Positions 8,182 to 17,247 of a stretch of 64,000 bases of DNA are shown here, in pieces. The position numbers were made by a program, and so were the translations under genes. Under the pieces are notes generated by a model. That model had not been told where the DNA came from and made no database searches. It was given only the letters and a program-made list of their open reading frames with translations. Source of the DNA: Clostridia bacterium (GTDB lineage Bacteria > Bacillota > Clostridia > Christensenellales > Borkfalkiaceae); NCBI GenBank assembly GCA_017558825.1, contig JAFYTO010000010.1, positions 100,789 through 164,788 of the forward strand, in the 5' to 3' direction. Numbering within the stretch: position 1 is the first letter of the stretch; every line of letters begins with the position of its first letter.

Positions 8182-10335
8182 ATGACAAAATTTGAAAGTA
8201 AAAACATTAACGAAGAGGCTATGTCTGCCGAAGAGTTAATGAAAAAATTTGATAAAGATAGCAAAAGCCGTAATTTAACGGGAGCTTTTAAGATTGCGTA
8301 TAATGCATTACTTATAGCGTTTGCCGTTTACGTTTTAATTGTTTCACTTTTAAGCGGAAGTATGACGGAGTTTACTAAACTTCCATTGTTCTTGGGCCTT
8401 ATTATGGTTCTTGGCTTTTTAAAATTCCCCGCTTGTGAAAAAGATGCAGTTAGGCAAAATTACATACCTTGGTACGATATTTTACTTGCCGTAATTTCTT
8501 TTGGTTGTTGCTTATATTACGTTATTAACCAAAATGAAATTATTTATATGGGTGGCGTTATCGAACTTGAACAAATTATAATCGGTATTCTTTGCATTCT
8601 TTGCTTATTTGAACTTTGTAGGCGTGCAATAGGCATTCCGCTTATGGTTGTTGCTGGTTGTTTTATAATTTATGCATTAATATGGTTACTTTCAAACAAC
8701 CCCGCTACTACTGTTAGAAATTTGATTTTTAACTTGTTCTACAACCTCAACTGCGGTATTTTTTCTACTCCTGTTGCAGTTTGTTCAAGCTTTATTGTTA
8801 TCTTCATAATTTTTGGCTCTTTCCTTGAAAAAACGGGGATTGGCACGTTCTTTGTGGACCTTGCCAATTCTTTAGTTGGCTCTGCAGCGGGTGGACCTGC
8901 AAAAGTTGCGGTTATATCATCTGCGCTTGAGGGTATGTATTCAGGTTCATCGGTTGCTAACACTGTAGGCTCTGGCTCAATTACAATTCCAGTTATGAAA
9001 AAGACGGGGTATCGCCCTGAATTCGCAGCAGCGGTTGAAGCGGCGGCATCTACGGGCGGTCAAATTATGCCACCTATTATGGGCGCAGCGGCGTTCTTAA
9101 TGAGCCAAATTACAGGTTTTTCATATTCAACTATCGTTGTTTGCGCAATTCTTCCTGCAATTTTATATTTTGCCGGCATATTTATAATGGTACACCTTGA
9201 AGCAAAAAAAATGGGGCTTAAAGGTCTTCCAAAGGAAACTATACCTAACTTCTTTAAATTAATTTTAAAGAAAGGTTATCTTTTAATTCCTATAGTTGCA
9301 CTCGTTGTTTGTATGAATAGCTACACGCCTGCACTTTCTGCTTGTTTTGCTATAATGTTTGCAATGGCTATAAGCTTACTTGACGTTAACCTCATTGAAA
9401 ACTTGCTTTCTAAAAATAAGCAAAAAATCAAAACTTCGCTTATCAGCCTTGGTCTTGCAATTCTTCCTATTTTAACTTACTTTGTTTTTTCAATGATACT
9501 TACAACGTCTCCAACGTCAAGAGCATTATTTATTGCTATGGCGGTTGCTACAATTTGTTCCGTATTTACAAGAAAACTTAAAATAGATTGTCCATTAGAC
9601 CTTAAACTTGTTGGCGAAGGTTTCCGCGGCGGTACTAACAACTCTATTGGCGTTGTTGTAGCGTGCGCTATGGCAGGCATAATTTCCGGCGTTGTTGCTA
9701 TGACTGGGCTTGGCTCAACACTTATAACTCTTATTGTTCCACTTGCGGAAAAATCAGTTATAATAGCACTCTTCTTAACAATGCTTTGCTGTATTGTTTT
9801 AGGTATGGGCGTTCCAACTACCGCTAACTACGTTATTATGGCAACGATTACCGCGCCTATTTTAACAAAAATGGGTATTGAAGTGCTTGCGGCGCATATG
9901 TTCGTATTCTACTTCGGTATTGTTGCAGATATCACGCCTCCTGTTGCTCTCGCCGCTTATGCAGGCTCTGCAATAGCAAAATCTAATCCGCTAAAAACAG
10001 GATTTACGGCATCTAAACTTGCAATAGGCGCATTTATTATTCCTTATATATTTGCGCTTAACCCATCAATGCTCTTTATTGATGCTGCTTGGTATGACGT
10101 TATTTTAACAGTTGTAACAGCTCTTATTGGCATGTTCGGCGTTTCGGTTGGTTTGCAAGGTTATGCGTTTGACAAGGTTATGTGGCCATTTAGAATACTT
10201 GCCGCAGTTGGTGGTTTACTCTTAATTATACCAGGACTTTTAACTGACGGTATAGGCTTGGCACTTGTTTTAGTTGCTTGCTTTGGAACGTTCTTGTGGA
10301 AATTTATAAAATCTCGCATAATTAAAAAGAATTAA
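8182..10335 (+). CDS. TRAP transporter fused permease (DctQM type)
   Basis: 717 residues with about 17-19 hydrophobic segments, the size of fused small/large TRAP permeases that pair with TAXI proteins. Signature segments of the DctM domain are SGSSVANTVGSGSITIP, AAASTGGQIMPPIMGAAAF and VPTTANYVIMATITAP. The first 45 residues are hydrophilic and cytoplasmic. AAAGGA precedes the ATG. Secondary, sodium-driven import is the family mode; coupling ion and substrate are not visible. Confidence 0.93.
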   Translation: MTKFESKNINEEAMSAEELMKKFDKDSKSRNLTGAFKIAYNALLIAFAVYVLIVSLLSGSMTEFTKLPLFLGLIMVLGFLKFPACEKDAVRQNYIPWYDILLAVISFGCCLYYVINQNEIIYMGGVIELEQIIIGILCILCLFELCRRAIGIPLMVVAGCFIIYALIWLLSNNPATTVRNLIFNLFYNLNCGIFSTPVAVCSSFIVIFIIFGSFLEKTGIGTFFVDLANSLVGSAAGGPAKVAVISSALEGMYSGSSVANTVGSGSITIPVMKKTGYRPEFAAAVEAAASTGGQIMPPIMGAAAFLMSQITGFSYSTIVVCAILPAILYFAGIFIMVHLEAKKMGLKGLPKETIPNFFKLILKKGYLLIPIVALVVCMNSYTPALSACFAIMFAMAISLLDVNLIENLLSKNKQKIKTSLISLGLAILPILTYFVFSMILTTSPTSRALFIAMAVATICSVFTRKLKIDCPLDLKLVGEGFRGGTNNSIGVVVACAMAGIISGVVAMTGLGSTLITLIVPLAEKSVIIALFLTMLCCIVLGMGVPTTANYVIMATITAPILTKMGIEVLAAHMFVFYFGIVADITPPVALAAYAGSAIAKSNPLKTGFTASKLAIGAFIIPYIFALNPSMLFIDAAWYDVILTVVTALIGMFGVSVGLQGYAFDKVMWPFRILAAVGGLLLIIPGLLTDGIGLALVLVACFGTFLWKFIKSRIIKKN

Positions 10336-10647
10336 AATTGTTACTTGCTAAAACGGCTTGGAAAAATCCAAGCCGTTTTTAATTATAAAAACCACAAAAT
10401 AGACTAATGTATTTTTAAGGTCTTTTTTTATAAAAAGTTAAAAATAAGGGCTGATTTTTTACAAATATAAAAATTTTGCGCCTCTTTTTTTATAAAAGTT
10501 AAAATTTGTGTGAAAACGCAGTCTTTTAAAGGCAAAAAAGTGGGTGTTTTTGTTTTACTTTATTTAAGCCTTTATGATATATTATATATCATATTACATA
10601 TATTTAATATTTTCGCTAAAACATTATTCTTTAAGGAGAATTTACAA
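10336..10647. other. Intergenic region before the pyrophosphatase gene
   Basis: It holds the terminator at 10351-10380 and a near-identical direct repeat (CTTTTTTTATAAA with GTTAAAA) at 10421-10442 and 10483-10503. A 21-base perfect palindrome, TATGATATAT-T-ATATATCATA, lies at 10573-10593. The reading frame is open upstream of the chosen start, but the sequence has no coding character. Confidence 0.6.
10351..10380 (+). terminator. Terminator of the TRAP transporter operon
   Basis: AAACGGCTTGGA and TCCAAGCCGTTT form a long stem ending in a T run, directly after the permease stop. Confidence 0.9.
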
Positions 10648-12738
10648 ATGCAAGAAACAATATATATTTCATTAACACTTGCAGCCGCCGCGGCGGTTAT
10701 TACGTTAGGTTTTGTGTTCGTTTTATTCCGCAGAATTTCACGCTTAAACCTTGGCAATAAAAAAGTGGAAGAATTACAAAAATATATTCACGATGGGGCA
10801 ATTACCTTCCTTGTACGCGAATATAAGTTGATTATTCCTTTTGTTTTGCTTGTTGGCGTTCTTTTAACGGTTTTAGGTTTTATTCCTGCTTTCCAAGGCT
10901 CTGATGGCATTGGCTGGCAAGCCGCTATCTGTTTTGTTATTGGCGCTTTTTTCTCTGCAGCGGCAGGCTTTATTGGTATGTCAGTTGCTACAAAAGCTAA
11001 TGCAAGAACAGCTATAAGAGCACAAAAAGAAGGTATGAGTGGCGCGCTTAAAACTGCGTTTAGCGGTGGTGCGGTGCTTGGTCTTGCTGTTGCTGGTTTT
11101 GGTCTTTTTGGCTTAGTTGCAATTTTCCTTGTTACTTACCTTATAACAAAAGATATTGCTTACCCTGTTCAAATCCTTACGGGTTATAGTTTAGGTTGCT
11201 CACTTATTGCATTGTTTGCGCGCGTTGGCGGTGGTATTTACACAAAAGCTGCGGACGTTGGTGCTGACCTTGTTGGTAAACTTGAAGCAGGTATTCCTGA
11301 AGACGATGCTAGAAACCCAGCTACTATTGCCGATAACGTTGGCGATAACGTTGGTGACGTTGCAGGCATGGGCTCCGACCTTACGGAATCTTACATCGGC
11401 TCAATTATTTCTTGTCTTACAATGGCGTTATTTACTTTTAAGGCAAACGCTAATAGTTACAAGTTCTTACTTTTCCCTATTCTTATTTGTGCAGTTGGTG
11501 TTATAGCTTCGGTAATTTCTACAATTATCGTTCGCTCTAAAAAATGGAGCGCTCCACACTTAGCGCTTAACATAGCAACGTATATTGCAACGGGGTTAGT
11601 TGTTTTAGCATCAGTTCTCTTATCTATTTTCTTCCTTAATGAATGGAAGTTCTTAGTTTGTATAATTGCTGGTCTTGGCGCTGGTATCGTTATTGGTAGC
11701 GTTGCTGAACTTTACACGTCTGATAAATACAAGTATATTAAGCAAATTGCAAAAGAAACTCAAACAGGCCACGCCACAAACATTATTTCCGGTCTTGGCA
11801 TTGGTATGAAATCTACCTGCCTTACAACTATTTGCATCGTTTTAGTTATTGCTCTTGCTTATTTCTTTGGCGAGGGCTACGGCATTTCACTTGCCGCTGT
11901 CGGCATGCTTTGTACAGTTGGTATCACTGTTTCCGTTGACGGTTACGGCCCTATTGCAGATAACGCCGGCGGTATTGCTCAAATGGCAGGCCTTCCAGAA
12001 GAAGTTCGTGAAATTACTGATAAGCTTGACGCTGTTGGCAACACTACCGCTGCTATTGGTAAAGGCTTCTCTATAGGCTCTGCAGCACTTACTTCACTTG
12101 CGTTTGTTTTATCGTTTATTAAATCAACAAGTGCTGAAATTACTCTTTCTAACCCTACCGTTATTATTGGTATGCTTGTTGGCGGTATGCTTCCTTTCCT
12201 TTTTGGCGCAATGACTATTGACTCCGTTGGTAAAGCGGCAAACAAAATGGTTGAAGAAGTTAGAGCACAATTTAAAAACGACCCTGACATTTTACAAGGC
12301 ATACACGCCCCTGACTACAACCGTTGTATTGACATTTCTACAAAAGCATCACTTCACGAAATGATTGCACCAGGCTTACTTGCAATTGTTGCTCCACTTG
12401 CTGCAGGCTTAATTTTAGGCGTTGCAGGTCTTGGCGGCTTACTCATTGGCGGCCTTGTTAGCGCAACAATGCTTGCAATATTTATGGCTAACTCTGGCGG
12501 TGCTTGGGACAATGCTAAAAAGTACATTGAATCCGGCGTATTTGGCGGCAAAGGTAGCGACGCGCACAAAGCGGCTATTACCGGTGACACTGTTGGTGAC
12601 CCACTTAAAGATACTGCAGGCCCTGCCATGAACATTTTAATTAAACTTATGTCAATAATAGCACTCATTTTCGTTCCTGTATTTATAAACGTTGAACCAC
12701 TTTGGGACGTTATTGTAAAATTACTTACAGGTATTTAA
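10648..12738 (+). CDS. hppA: Membrane-bound pyrophosphatase, K+-dependent type
   Basis: 696 residues and about 16 membrane segments. The substrate-binding motif DVGADLVGKLEAGIPEDDAR is followed by NPATIADNVGDNVGD. The segment GNTTAAIGKG has Ala and Gly at the two positions that hold Lys and Thr in K+-independent enzymes, so this is the K+-requiring class. It hydrolyses pyrophosphate to pump Na+ or H+ outward; the ion is not decided here. The frame is open back to 10510, but the ATG at 10648 has AAGGAG and opens the first membrane helix. Confidence 0.95.
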   Translation: MQETIYISLTLAAAAAVITLGFVFVLFRRISRLNLGNKKVEELQKYIHDGAITFLVREYKLIIPFVLLVGVLLTVLGFIPAFQGSDGIGWQAAICFVIGAFFSAAAGFIGMSVATKANARTAIRAQKEGMSGALKTAFSGGAVLGLAVAGFGLFGLVAIFLVTYLITKDIAYPVQILTGYSLGCSLIALFARVGGGIYTKAADVGADLVGKLEAGIPEDDARNPATIADNVGDNVGDVAGMGSDLTESYIGSIISCLTMALFTFKANANSYKFLLFPILICAVGVIASVISTIIVRSKKWSAPHLALNIATYIATGLVVLASVLLSIFFLNEWKFLVCIIAGLGAGIVIGSVAELYTSDKYKYIKQIAKETQTGHATNIISGLGIGMKSTCLTTICIVLVIALAYFFGEGYGISLAAVGMLCTVGITVSVDGYGPIADNAGGIAQMAGLPEEVREITDKLDAVGNTTAAIGKGFSIGSAALTSLAFVLSFIKSTSAEITLSNPTVIIGMLVGGMLPFLFGAMTIDSVGKAANKMVEEVRAQFKNDPDILQGIHAPDYNRCIDISTKASLHEMIAPGLLAIVAPLAAGLILGVAGLGGLLIGGLVSATMLAIFMANSGGAWDNAKKYIESGVFGGKGSDAHKAAITGDTVGDPLKDTAGPAMNILIKLMSIIALIFVPVFINVEPLWDVIVKLLTGI

Positions 12739-12753
12739 AATTTTTAAATAAAC

Positions 12754-12788
12754 AAAACCCCTTGTTAATTCAAGGGGTTTTTTATTTT
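12754..12788 (+). terminator. Terminator of hppA
   Basis: AAACCCCTTG and CAAGGGGTTT flank a six-base loop and are followed by a T run. Confidence 0.92.
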
Positions 12789-12833
12789 AACTAATTAGTA
12801 AAGCTCGCCGTTATATGCGTGCTTTTTTGTCTT

Positions 12834-14168
12834 TTAAAGTTTTATGGTGGCAGTGCCGTCTTCGTTATAAATAATTCTATCTCCACTGCACTCTAAACTA
12901 TCTATATATGATAAATAGTCTTGTTTAGAATTAAATAACGGCTTGTAGTTTTTAACAATTTCTTTTGCCTTTTCAGCGTTGTTAGAAAGTAAATTTATAA
13001 TCATTGCAACTTGCCAAGCCGCGCTTTTAATGCACGCGCTTTCAGGGTCGGCAATGTAATAATCGTTTCCGTGAGCAACGCCTATTGCGCCCGCAGCGTA
13101 AGGGTGCATAACTGGCATAATTGAGCTTAAGTCGCCCATATCAGTGCTACCGCCAATCATATTTGGATTTTCTTCATACTCGTCATTTGGGAATAACGCT
13201 GTAAACGTTTCTTTTGCAACTTTAAGCAAGCCTTCGTTATTTAAAAGTGGGGCGTAACCTGGCAAGTCAATAAGTTCAACGTTTGCACCTATTGAAAGAG
13301 CCGCGCCTATAAGGGCTTGGTTAACCTTTTTGTTTGTTTCGGTAATGGCTTTAAAGTTTGCACCGCGCACGTAACTTTCAAGCGCTACCGTGCTTGGTAT
13401 TGCGTTAACCATATCGCCACCGTGAGTTATTATTGGGTGAACGCGTATTTGGTCGCCGTCTTTAAAAGTTTCGCGAATAGCGTTTACTGCATTTATGCCA
13501 CAGTTTGCCGCATATAAAGCGTTTTTGCCATACCAAGGGCTTCCGCCTGCGTGTGCCGCAACGCCTTTATAAATAATTTTTTTAACAACGCAACCAACGT
13601 TGCCTTTTGGTGCACCGAACTTGCCACCCGTTGTGTGAACGATAAACGCCAAATCAACACCGTCAAAAAATCCGCGGTAAAGGTATTCACACTTTCCGCC
13701 AATGTATTTTATTTTGCCTTGCTTTTTAAGTTCACTGCGGTATTCAATTTCTAAAAGTTCTTCTGCGGGAACAAGGCAAATTCTAATAGCGCCCGAAAGC
13801 CCGTCTATAATACCTTGCTCTTTAAGTGCCGCCGCCACGCCTACAATACTTGCGCATTGTGCGTTATGCCCGCAAGAGTGCACTGCACCCGTAGTTTTGT
13901 CCGCATCCTTGTGGGTTGGGCAAATAATAGAATCTAACTCCGCAAAAACAAGAAGTTCAGGGCCAGGCCTGCCCGTATCTATTCTTGTGTAAAAGCCCGT
14001 AATATCATTGCTTTTAATAATTTCATAGCCCAATTTTTTAAACTGCTCTTCCATATATGCAGAAGTTTTAAATTCCTTGTAGCCCGTTTCAGGGTTGTTC
14101 CAAACAAACTTTTCCGTATCTAAAATCAACTGCCTATGCTTGTTTACCGCATCTATAATTTTTTGCAT
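12834..14168 (-). CDS. M20-family amidohydrolase
   Basis: 444 residues. Metal-site motifs are FAELDSI near the N-terminus and HSCGHNAQC, whose cysteine is typical of the M20D aminoacylase/aminobenzoyl-glutamate hydrolase branch. VAHGNDYYIADP near the end supplies the last histidine. The dimerisation domain lies between about 185 and 300. It should cleave an N-acyl or aminoacyl amide bond in the cytosol; the substrate is unknown. AAAGGAG precedes the ATG. It converges on hppA from the other strand. Confidence 0.88.
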   Translation of the reverse strand: MQKIIDAVNKHRQLILDTEKFVWNNPETGYKEFKTSAYMEEQFKKLGYEIIKSNDITGFYTRIDTGRPGPELLVFAELDSIICPTHKDADKTTGAVHSCGHNAQCASIVGVAAALKEQGIIDGLSGAIRICLVPAEELLEIEYRSELKKQGKIKYIGGKCEYLYRGFFDGVDLAFIVHTTGGKFGAPKGNVGCVVKKIIYKGVAAHAGGSPWYGKNALYAANCGINAVNAIRETFKDGDQIRVHPIITHGGDMVNAIPSTVALESYVRGANFKAITETNKKVNQALIGAALSIGANVELIDLPGYAPLLNNEGLLKVAKETFTALFPNDEYEENPNMIGGSTDMGDLSSIMPVMHPYAAGAIGVAHGNDYYIADPESACIKSAAWQVAMIINLLSNNAEKAKEIVKNYKPLFNSKQDYLSYIDSLECSGDRIIYNEDGTATIKL

Positions 14169-14283
14169 AATAACTCCTTTTGTTATTAATGTTTTTGCAT
14201 TTTATTTAAGCACTTATATTTTACACCACTTTGTAAAAATTTGCAAACTTTAATTTTAGGGTTTTTAGAATAAATGTTTACAC

Positions 14284-14316
14284 AAAAAAACACCCATCGT
14301 TTGATGAGTGTTTTCT
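14284..14316 (-). terminator. Hairpin downstream of the HEPN-like gene
   Basis: AACACTCATC and GATGGGTGTT form a stem with one G-T pair; on the minus strand it is followed by TTTTTTT. It lies about 120 bases after the stop of the 14438-15466 gene. The bases between (14317-14437) show no gene I can support. Confidence 0.7.
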
Positions 14317-14437
14317 TTTTGGTGAGCCAATAGATGCGTAAAACGAACAGTTTATATATATGTGCGTATTTGTCATTCAATAGATTCTTCATGTTGGTTA
14401 TCCGACGAATACCTTGCATATATAACCGCTTTCATTT

Positions 14438-15466
14438 TTATTTCTTCTTTTTAATTGGTTCTAATTCCAATAAGAAATCTGTAAATATTATTGCATTTAA
14501 TGCTGTTTTCTTTGACGGATATTTATTATGCCAAGAATGACAAATACTGTTTCTTCCCGGAACGTCATCTTTAACTTCTTCAACACTATAACAAGCATAA
14601 AAGACATATTCTTCAAAATAATACTGAACAAAATTGTTGCAATCATTTTCAGTAATAAGTGCTTGAAATTCTTTTTTTGTTTCTTTGTCGTATTTTGCTT
14701 CTTGCTTGCCTTTTGCTTTTTCCTGTATAATGCCTTGCCACAAAGGTGCTAAAGCACTGATAGTTAAGGCATATTGTTTTCGTTTATATGCTTGTATTGC
14801 TTCATATAAAATTCGTTTTAAATGAGAAGGAATATTGTGTGTTTTCCAATACTTTTTCAACTCATTTAGATTTTTTTCATTATAGTAAGTAAAGAAAACT
14901 TTATTTAACTTATTTACACGGCTTTTAGTATCTGACTTTGTTGTGTCTATAACGTTCATTATATTTGCAAAAAAGCCTGCATTTACCATAGTAATATGTA
15001 CCGGAAACCACTTTGCTTTAGTGAGTTCTTGTAAATAAATATCGTCTAACTCTTTACGATACTTAGAAAAATCAAAGCCCTGTATAAGACTTTGTATATT
15101 CCATAAAGGGCTATAGTTTATTTTGCCAAAAACGCCAAGCATTGACTGAACTGCATTGCTTAACGCCGTTAAATTTGAAGTATAATTCAATGCTAATTTT
15201 GTCAAGATTGAACTCATCGCAGACAACATAGTTGTTTCTTTAAGAACACGTTCAACTAAAGGGCTAGTATATGCTGAAATCATAGACGTTTGTTTTAAAA
15301 TAGCATCTACAACCGGACTAGTTAAAGCAGCGTTAGCTTTTACAACACTATCTATATTCATTTGGGCTAGTTGAACTGCCGATAAAATAGATGGTGATAA
15401 AGACCCAACTTTATATCCCGAAGCCTTTTCAGATTTTTCAGTTGTTAATTCCTTCTTTTCTTCCAT
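14438..15466 (-). CDS. HEPN-like protein, possible RNase-type defence effector
   Basis: 342 residues, not a named family to me. Residues 1-130 are Ser/Ala/Leu-rich and helical without clear membrane spans. The C-terminal part has ALTISALAPLWQGIIQEK and then GRNSICHSWHNKYPSKKTAL. The latter contains R-N-x3-H, the Rx4-6H signature of HEPN ribonucleases, followed by a hydrophobic helix ending at LEL. HEPN proteins of this kind act in abortive infection and toxin-antitoxin systems, so defence is an inference. The ATG abuts the stop of the ATPase remnant upstream, and no intact partner gene is next to it. Confidence 0.6.
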   Translation of the reverse strand: MEEKKELTTEKSEKASGYKVGSLSPSILSAVQLAQMNIDSVVKANAALTSPVVDAILKQTSMISAYTSPLVERVLKETTMLSAMSSILTKLALNYTSNLTALSNAVQSMLGVFGKINYSPLWNIQSLIQGFDFSKYRKELDDIYLQELTKAKWFPVHITMVNAGFFANIMNVIDTTKSDTKSRVNKLNKVFFTYYNEKNLNELKKYWKTHNIPSHLKRILYEAIQAYKRKQYALTISALAPLWQGIIQEKAKGKQEAKYDKETKKEFQALITENDCNNFVQYYFEEYVFYACYSVEEVKDDVPGRNSICHSWHNKYPSKKTALNAIIFTDFLLELEPIKKKK

Positions 15467-15835
15467 TAATTCTCCAAACTGTTTTCTTCTAATAAAAAAT
15501 CAAATAAGTTTAATATTAAAACGCCGTCTTCGTTGTAGTGAGTCTTGATAGCATCTTTTACAACGATAACCTTCTTAAACGAGTCGTTTATGCGAGTAAG
15601 CGAGTTTTGTTCTTGTAGCATTTTCTCTCTATCGGGGATAGAGAATGCCGACTGAATATAATAGCGTTTGTCCGCCTTATTGCATACAAAGTCAACTTCT
15701 GCTTGAACTCTAACCGACTTGCCGTCAACTGCTTTGCTATATTCCACAACGTCGAATACCCGTTATAACTTTTACTAAGCCGTTATGCTGTCTATCTATC
15801 AATTTTCTTAAATAACCATCTCTTTTAATTTCCAT
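15466..15835 (-). pseudogene. Deletion remnant of a DUF4143-type AAA+ ATPase
   Basis: Two ends of one gene are joined. The ATG at 15835, led by AAGGTG, reads MEIKRDGYLRKLIDRQHNGL then a V-I-T-G-I-R-R-C-G segment, the normal lead-in to a Walker A motif. It stops within a few codons. In the next frame, 15747-15466 encodes GKSVRVQAEVDFVCNKADKR and IQSAFSIPDREK, then a D-S-F-K-K-V-I-V-V-K-D segment, the usual C-terminus of the same family. A full copy is about 400 codons, so some 280 codons including Walker A and B are gone and the junction is out of frame. Confidence 0.85.
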
Positions 15836-16167
15836 AACGCACCTTATTAGATTTTTTTGCTTTTACATGCAAAAATTTTCAATAAGATTGTAACTTACTG
15901 CTTGTTTTATGTCAATACTATATGACATTCAAATTAGAAAAAGATTATTGAAACTGCAAAAATTTTCAATAGAAGAGCTTGTTTACTATATTGCATCATA
16001 AAAAATATGACATATACAGACATATTTACAGAAATGTAAGCGCAATTTCATAACGAGTTGTAATTATATTGGATTTTTGTTATAATACTATGCACAAACT
16101 CAAATCGCATAAAAAGTCAAGAATTTTATACTGATTCTAAGTATAATAAAATCGCGGAGGTTAAGAA
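15836..16167. other. Intergenic region between the ATPase remnant and the AraC gene
   Basis: It holds a good minus-strand promoter for the remnant (TTGACA at 15915-15910, 17 bases, TACAAT at 15892-15887). The plus-strand AraC promoter is also here, as is a 16-base direct repeat GCAAAAATTTTCAATA at 15869-15884 and 15956-15971. A 30-codon ORF at 15909-16001 is not supported. Confidence 0.6.
16058..16086 (+). promoter_or_regulatory. Promoter of the AraC/GyrI regulator gene
   Basis: TTGTAA at 16058-16063, 17 bases, and TATAAT at 16081-16086. The start codon is 82 bases downstream. Confidence 0.7.
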
Positions 16168-17085
16168 ATGGATTGGATAGAAAGTTTACAAAACGCGATT
16201 AATTATATCGAAGAAAATATTACCGAAAAAATAGATTATGAAGAAGTGGCTAAGCGCGCGTATTCGTCAACTTTTCATTTTCAAAGAGTTTTTGGAATAA
16301 TGTGCGGTTTTACTCTTGGCGAATATATCCGAAGAAGAAAGCTAACGCTTGCAGGAAACGATTTGTTGAGCAAAAATATGAAAGTAATTGACATCGCTTT
16401 CAAATACGGCTATGAAACGCCTGAAAGTTTTTCCCGCGCATTTTATAAGTTTCACGGTATAATGCCATCGCAAGTGAAAAACGGTTTTCCATTAAAATCA
16501 TTTTCTCGTCTTTCCGTTAAACCCAATTTTATTGGAGGAAGTGAAATGACATATAAAATTGAAGAGAAAACTGAAATTATTTTAGTTGGATACAAGAAAC
16601 GATTTGCTGGCGTTCCCTACGGCGAAGAGCGTGTAAAACAAGAAGAAGCATTTTTAACGTCCACACGTGCTAAACAATGGCTTTTAATTGGCGCATCTAG
16701 TGATTATTCTACCGATTATATGGTAATCAAAAACATCGCCGACGACGGTTATGATTTCTACGTTGCGTATGAATTAGACGAATGGGCAAGGAAAGAACTT
16801 TTTAATCCTAAAGTGACAGGCGTTGATTTTATGGACAAAATGGGGTTTGAAACGGTTGTTATTCCTAAACAAACTTACGTTGTTTTTGAAACCGAAAAGA
16901 AAAAGCGCCCAATTGCAGATTATACCGAATTAAGAAAGAAAATCGTTACTGAATGGTTACCAACAACGAATTATGTTTTTGCAAATAAGCCCGAAGTTGT
17001 TGCCATGCATTGGCGTCCTAATGGTGAATGGGCAAAGGAAAGATATATAGAGATTTGTTTGCCGATAGAAAAGAAACCAACATAA
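16168..17085 (+). CDS. AraC-family regulator with GyrI-like effector domain
   Basis: 305 residues. Residues 1-105 are a two-helix-turn-helix AraC domain (EVAKRAYSSTFHFQRVF; IDIAFKYGYETPESFSRAFY; FHGIMPSQVK). Residues about 125-303 form a GyrI-like small-molecule-binding domain, starting YKIEEKTEIILVGYKKRFAG. This Rob/BmrR-like layout senses an amphipathic compound and activates transport or stress genes. GGAGG precedes the ATG. No obvious target lies beside it, so the regulon is elsewhere. Confidence 0.92.
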   Translation: MDWIESLQNAINYIEENITEKIDYEEVAKRAYSSTFHFQRVFGIMCGFTLGEYIRRRKLTLAGNDLLSKNMKVIDIAFKYGYETPESFSRAFYKFHGIMPSQVKNGFPLKSFSRLSVKPNFIGGSEMTYKIEEKTEIILVGYKKRFAGVPYGEERVKQEEAFLTSTRAKQWLLIGASSDYSTDYMVIKNIADDGYDFYVAYELDEWARKELFNPKVTGVDFMDKMGFETVVIPKQTYVVFETEKKKRPIADYTELRKKIVTEWLPTTNYVFANKPEVVAMHWRPNGEWAKERYIEICLPIEKKPT

Positions 17086-17110
17086 AAATCATATAAAATG
17101 ACAATAGATA

Positions 17111-17146
17111 GGCAGATGTTTATTCTTAAACATCTGCCATTCTTTT
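17111..17146 (+). terminator. Terminator of the AraC-family gene
   Basis: A perfect 12-bp stem GGCAGATGTTTA / TAAACATCTGCC with a four-base loop is followed by ATTCTTTT. Confidence 0.9.
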
Positions 17147-17247
17147 AAATATTTTATAATTATGACATGAGTTGTCATATTTGCTATGATATAATAGCGT
17201 CAAGGTGTAATAGGATGTAAAAACGTGTTCAACTCCACGCAAAAGAC

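Noticed and set aside
12354..12668. Minus-strand frames inside hppA
   Set aside because: Open only because of the skewed codon use of the membrane protein on the plus strand.
14320..14360. Possible degraded tRNA 3' end (TGGTGAGCC and CGAAC)
   Set aside because: No cloverleaf can be drawn and the T-arm pairing is missing.
14186..14419. 77-codon minus-strand frame
   Set aside because: It spans the terminator after the HEPN-like gene, has no ribosome site and no coding character.
15909..16001. 30-codon ORF (MSILYDIQIRKRLL...)
   Set aside because: It overlaps the -35 of the remnant's promoter, has no ribosome site and is too short to judge.
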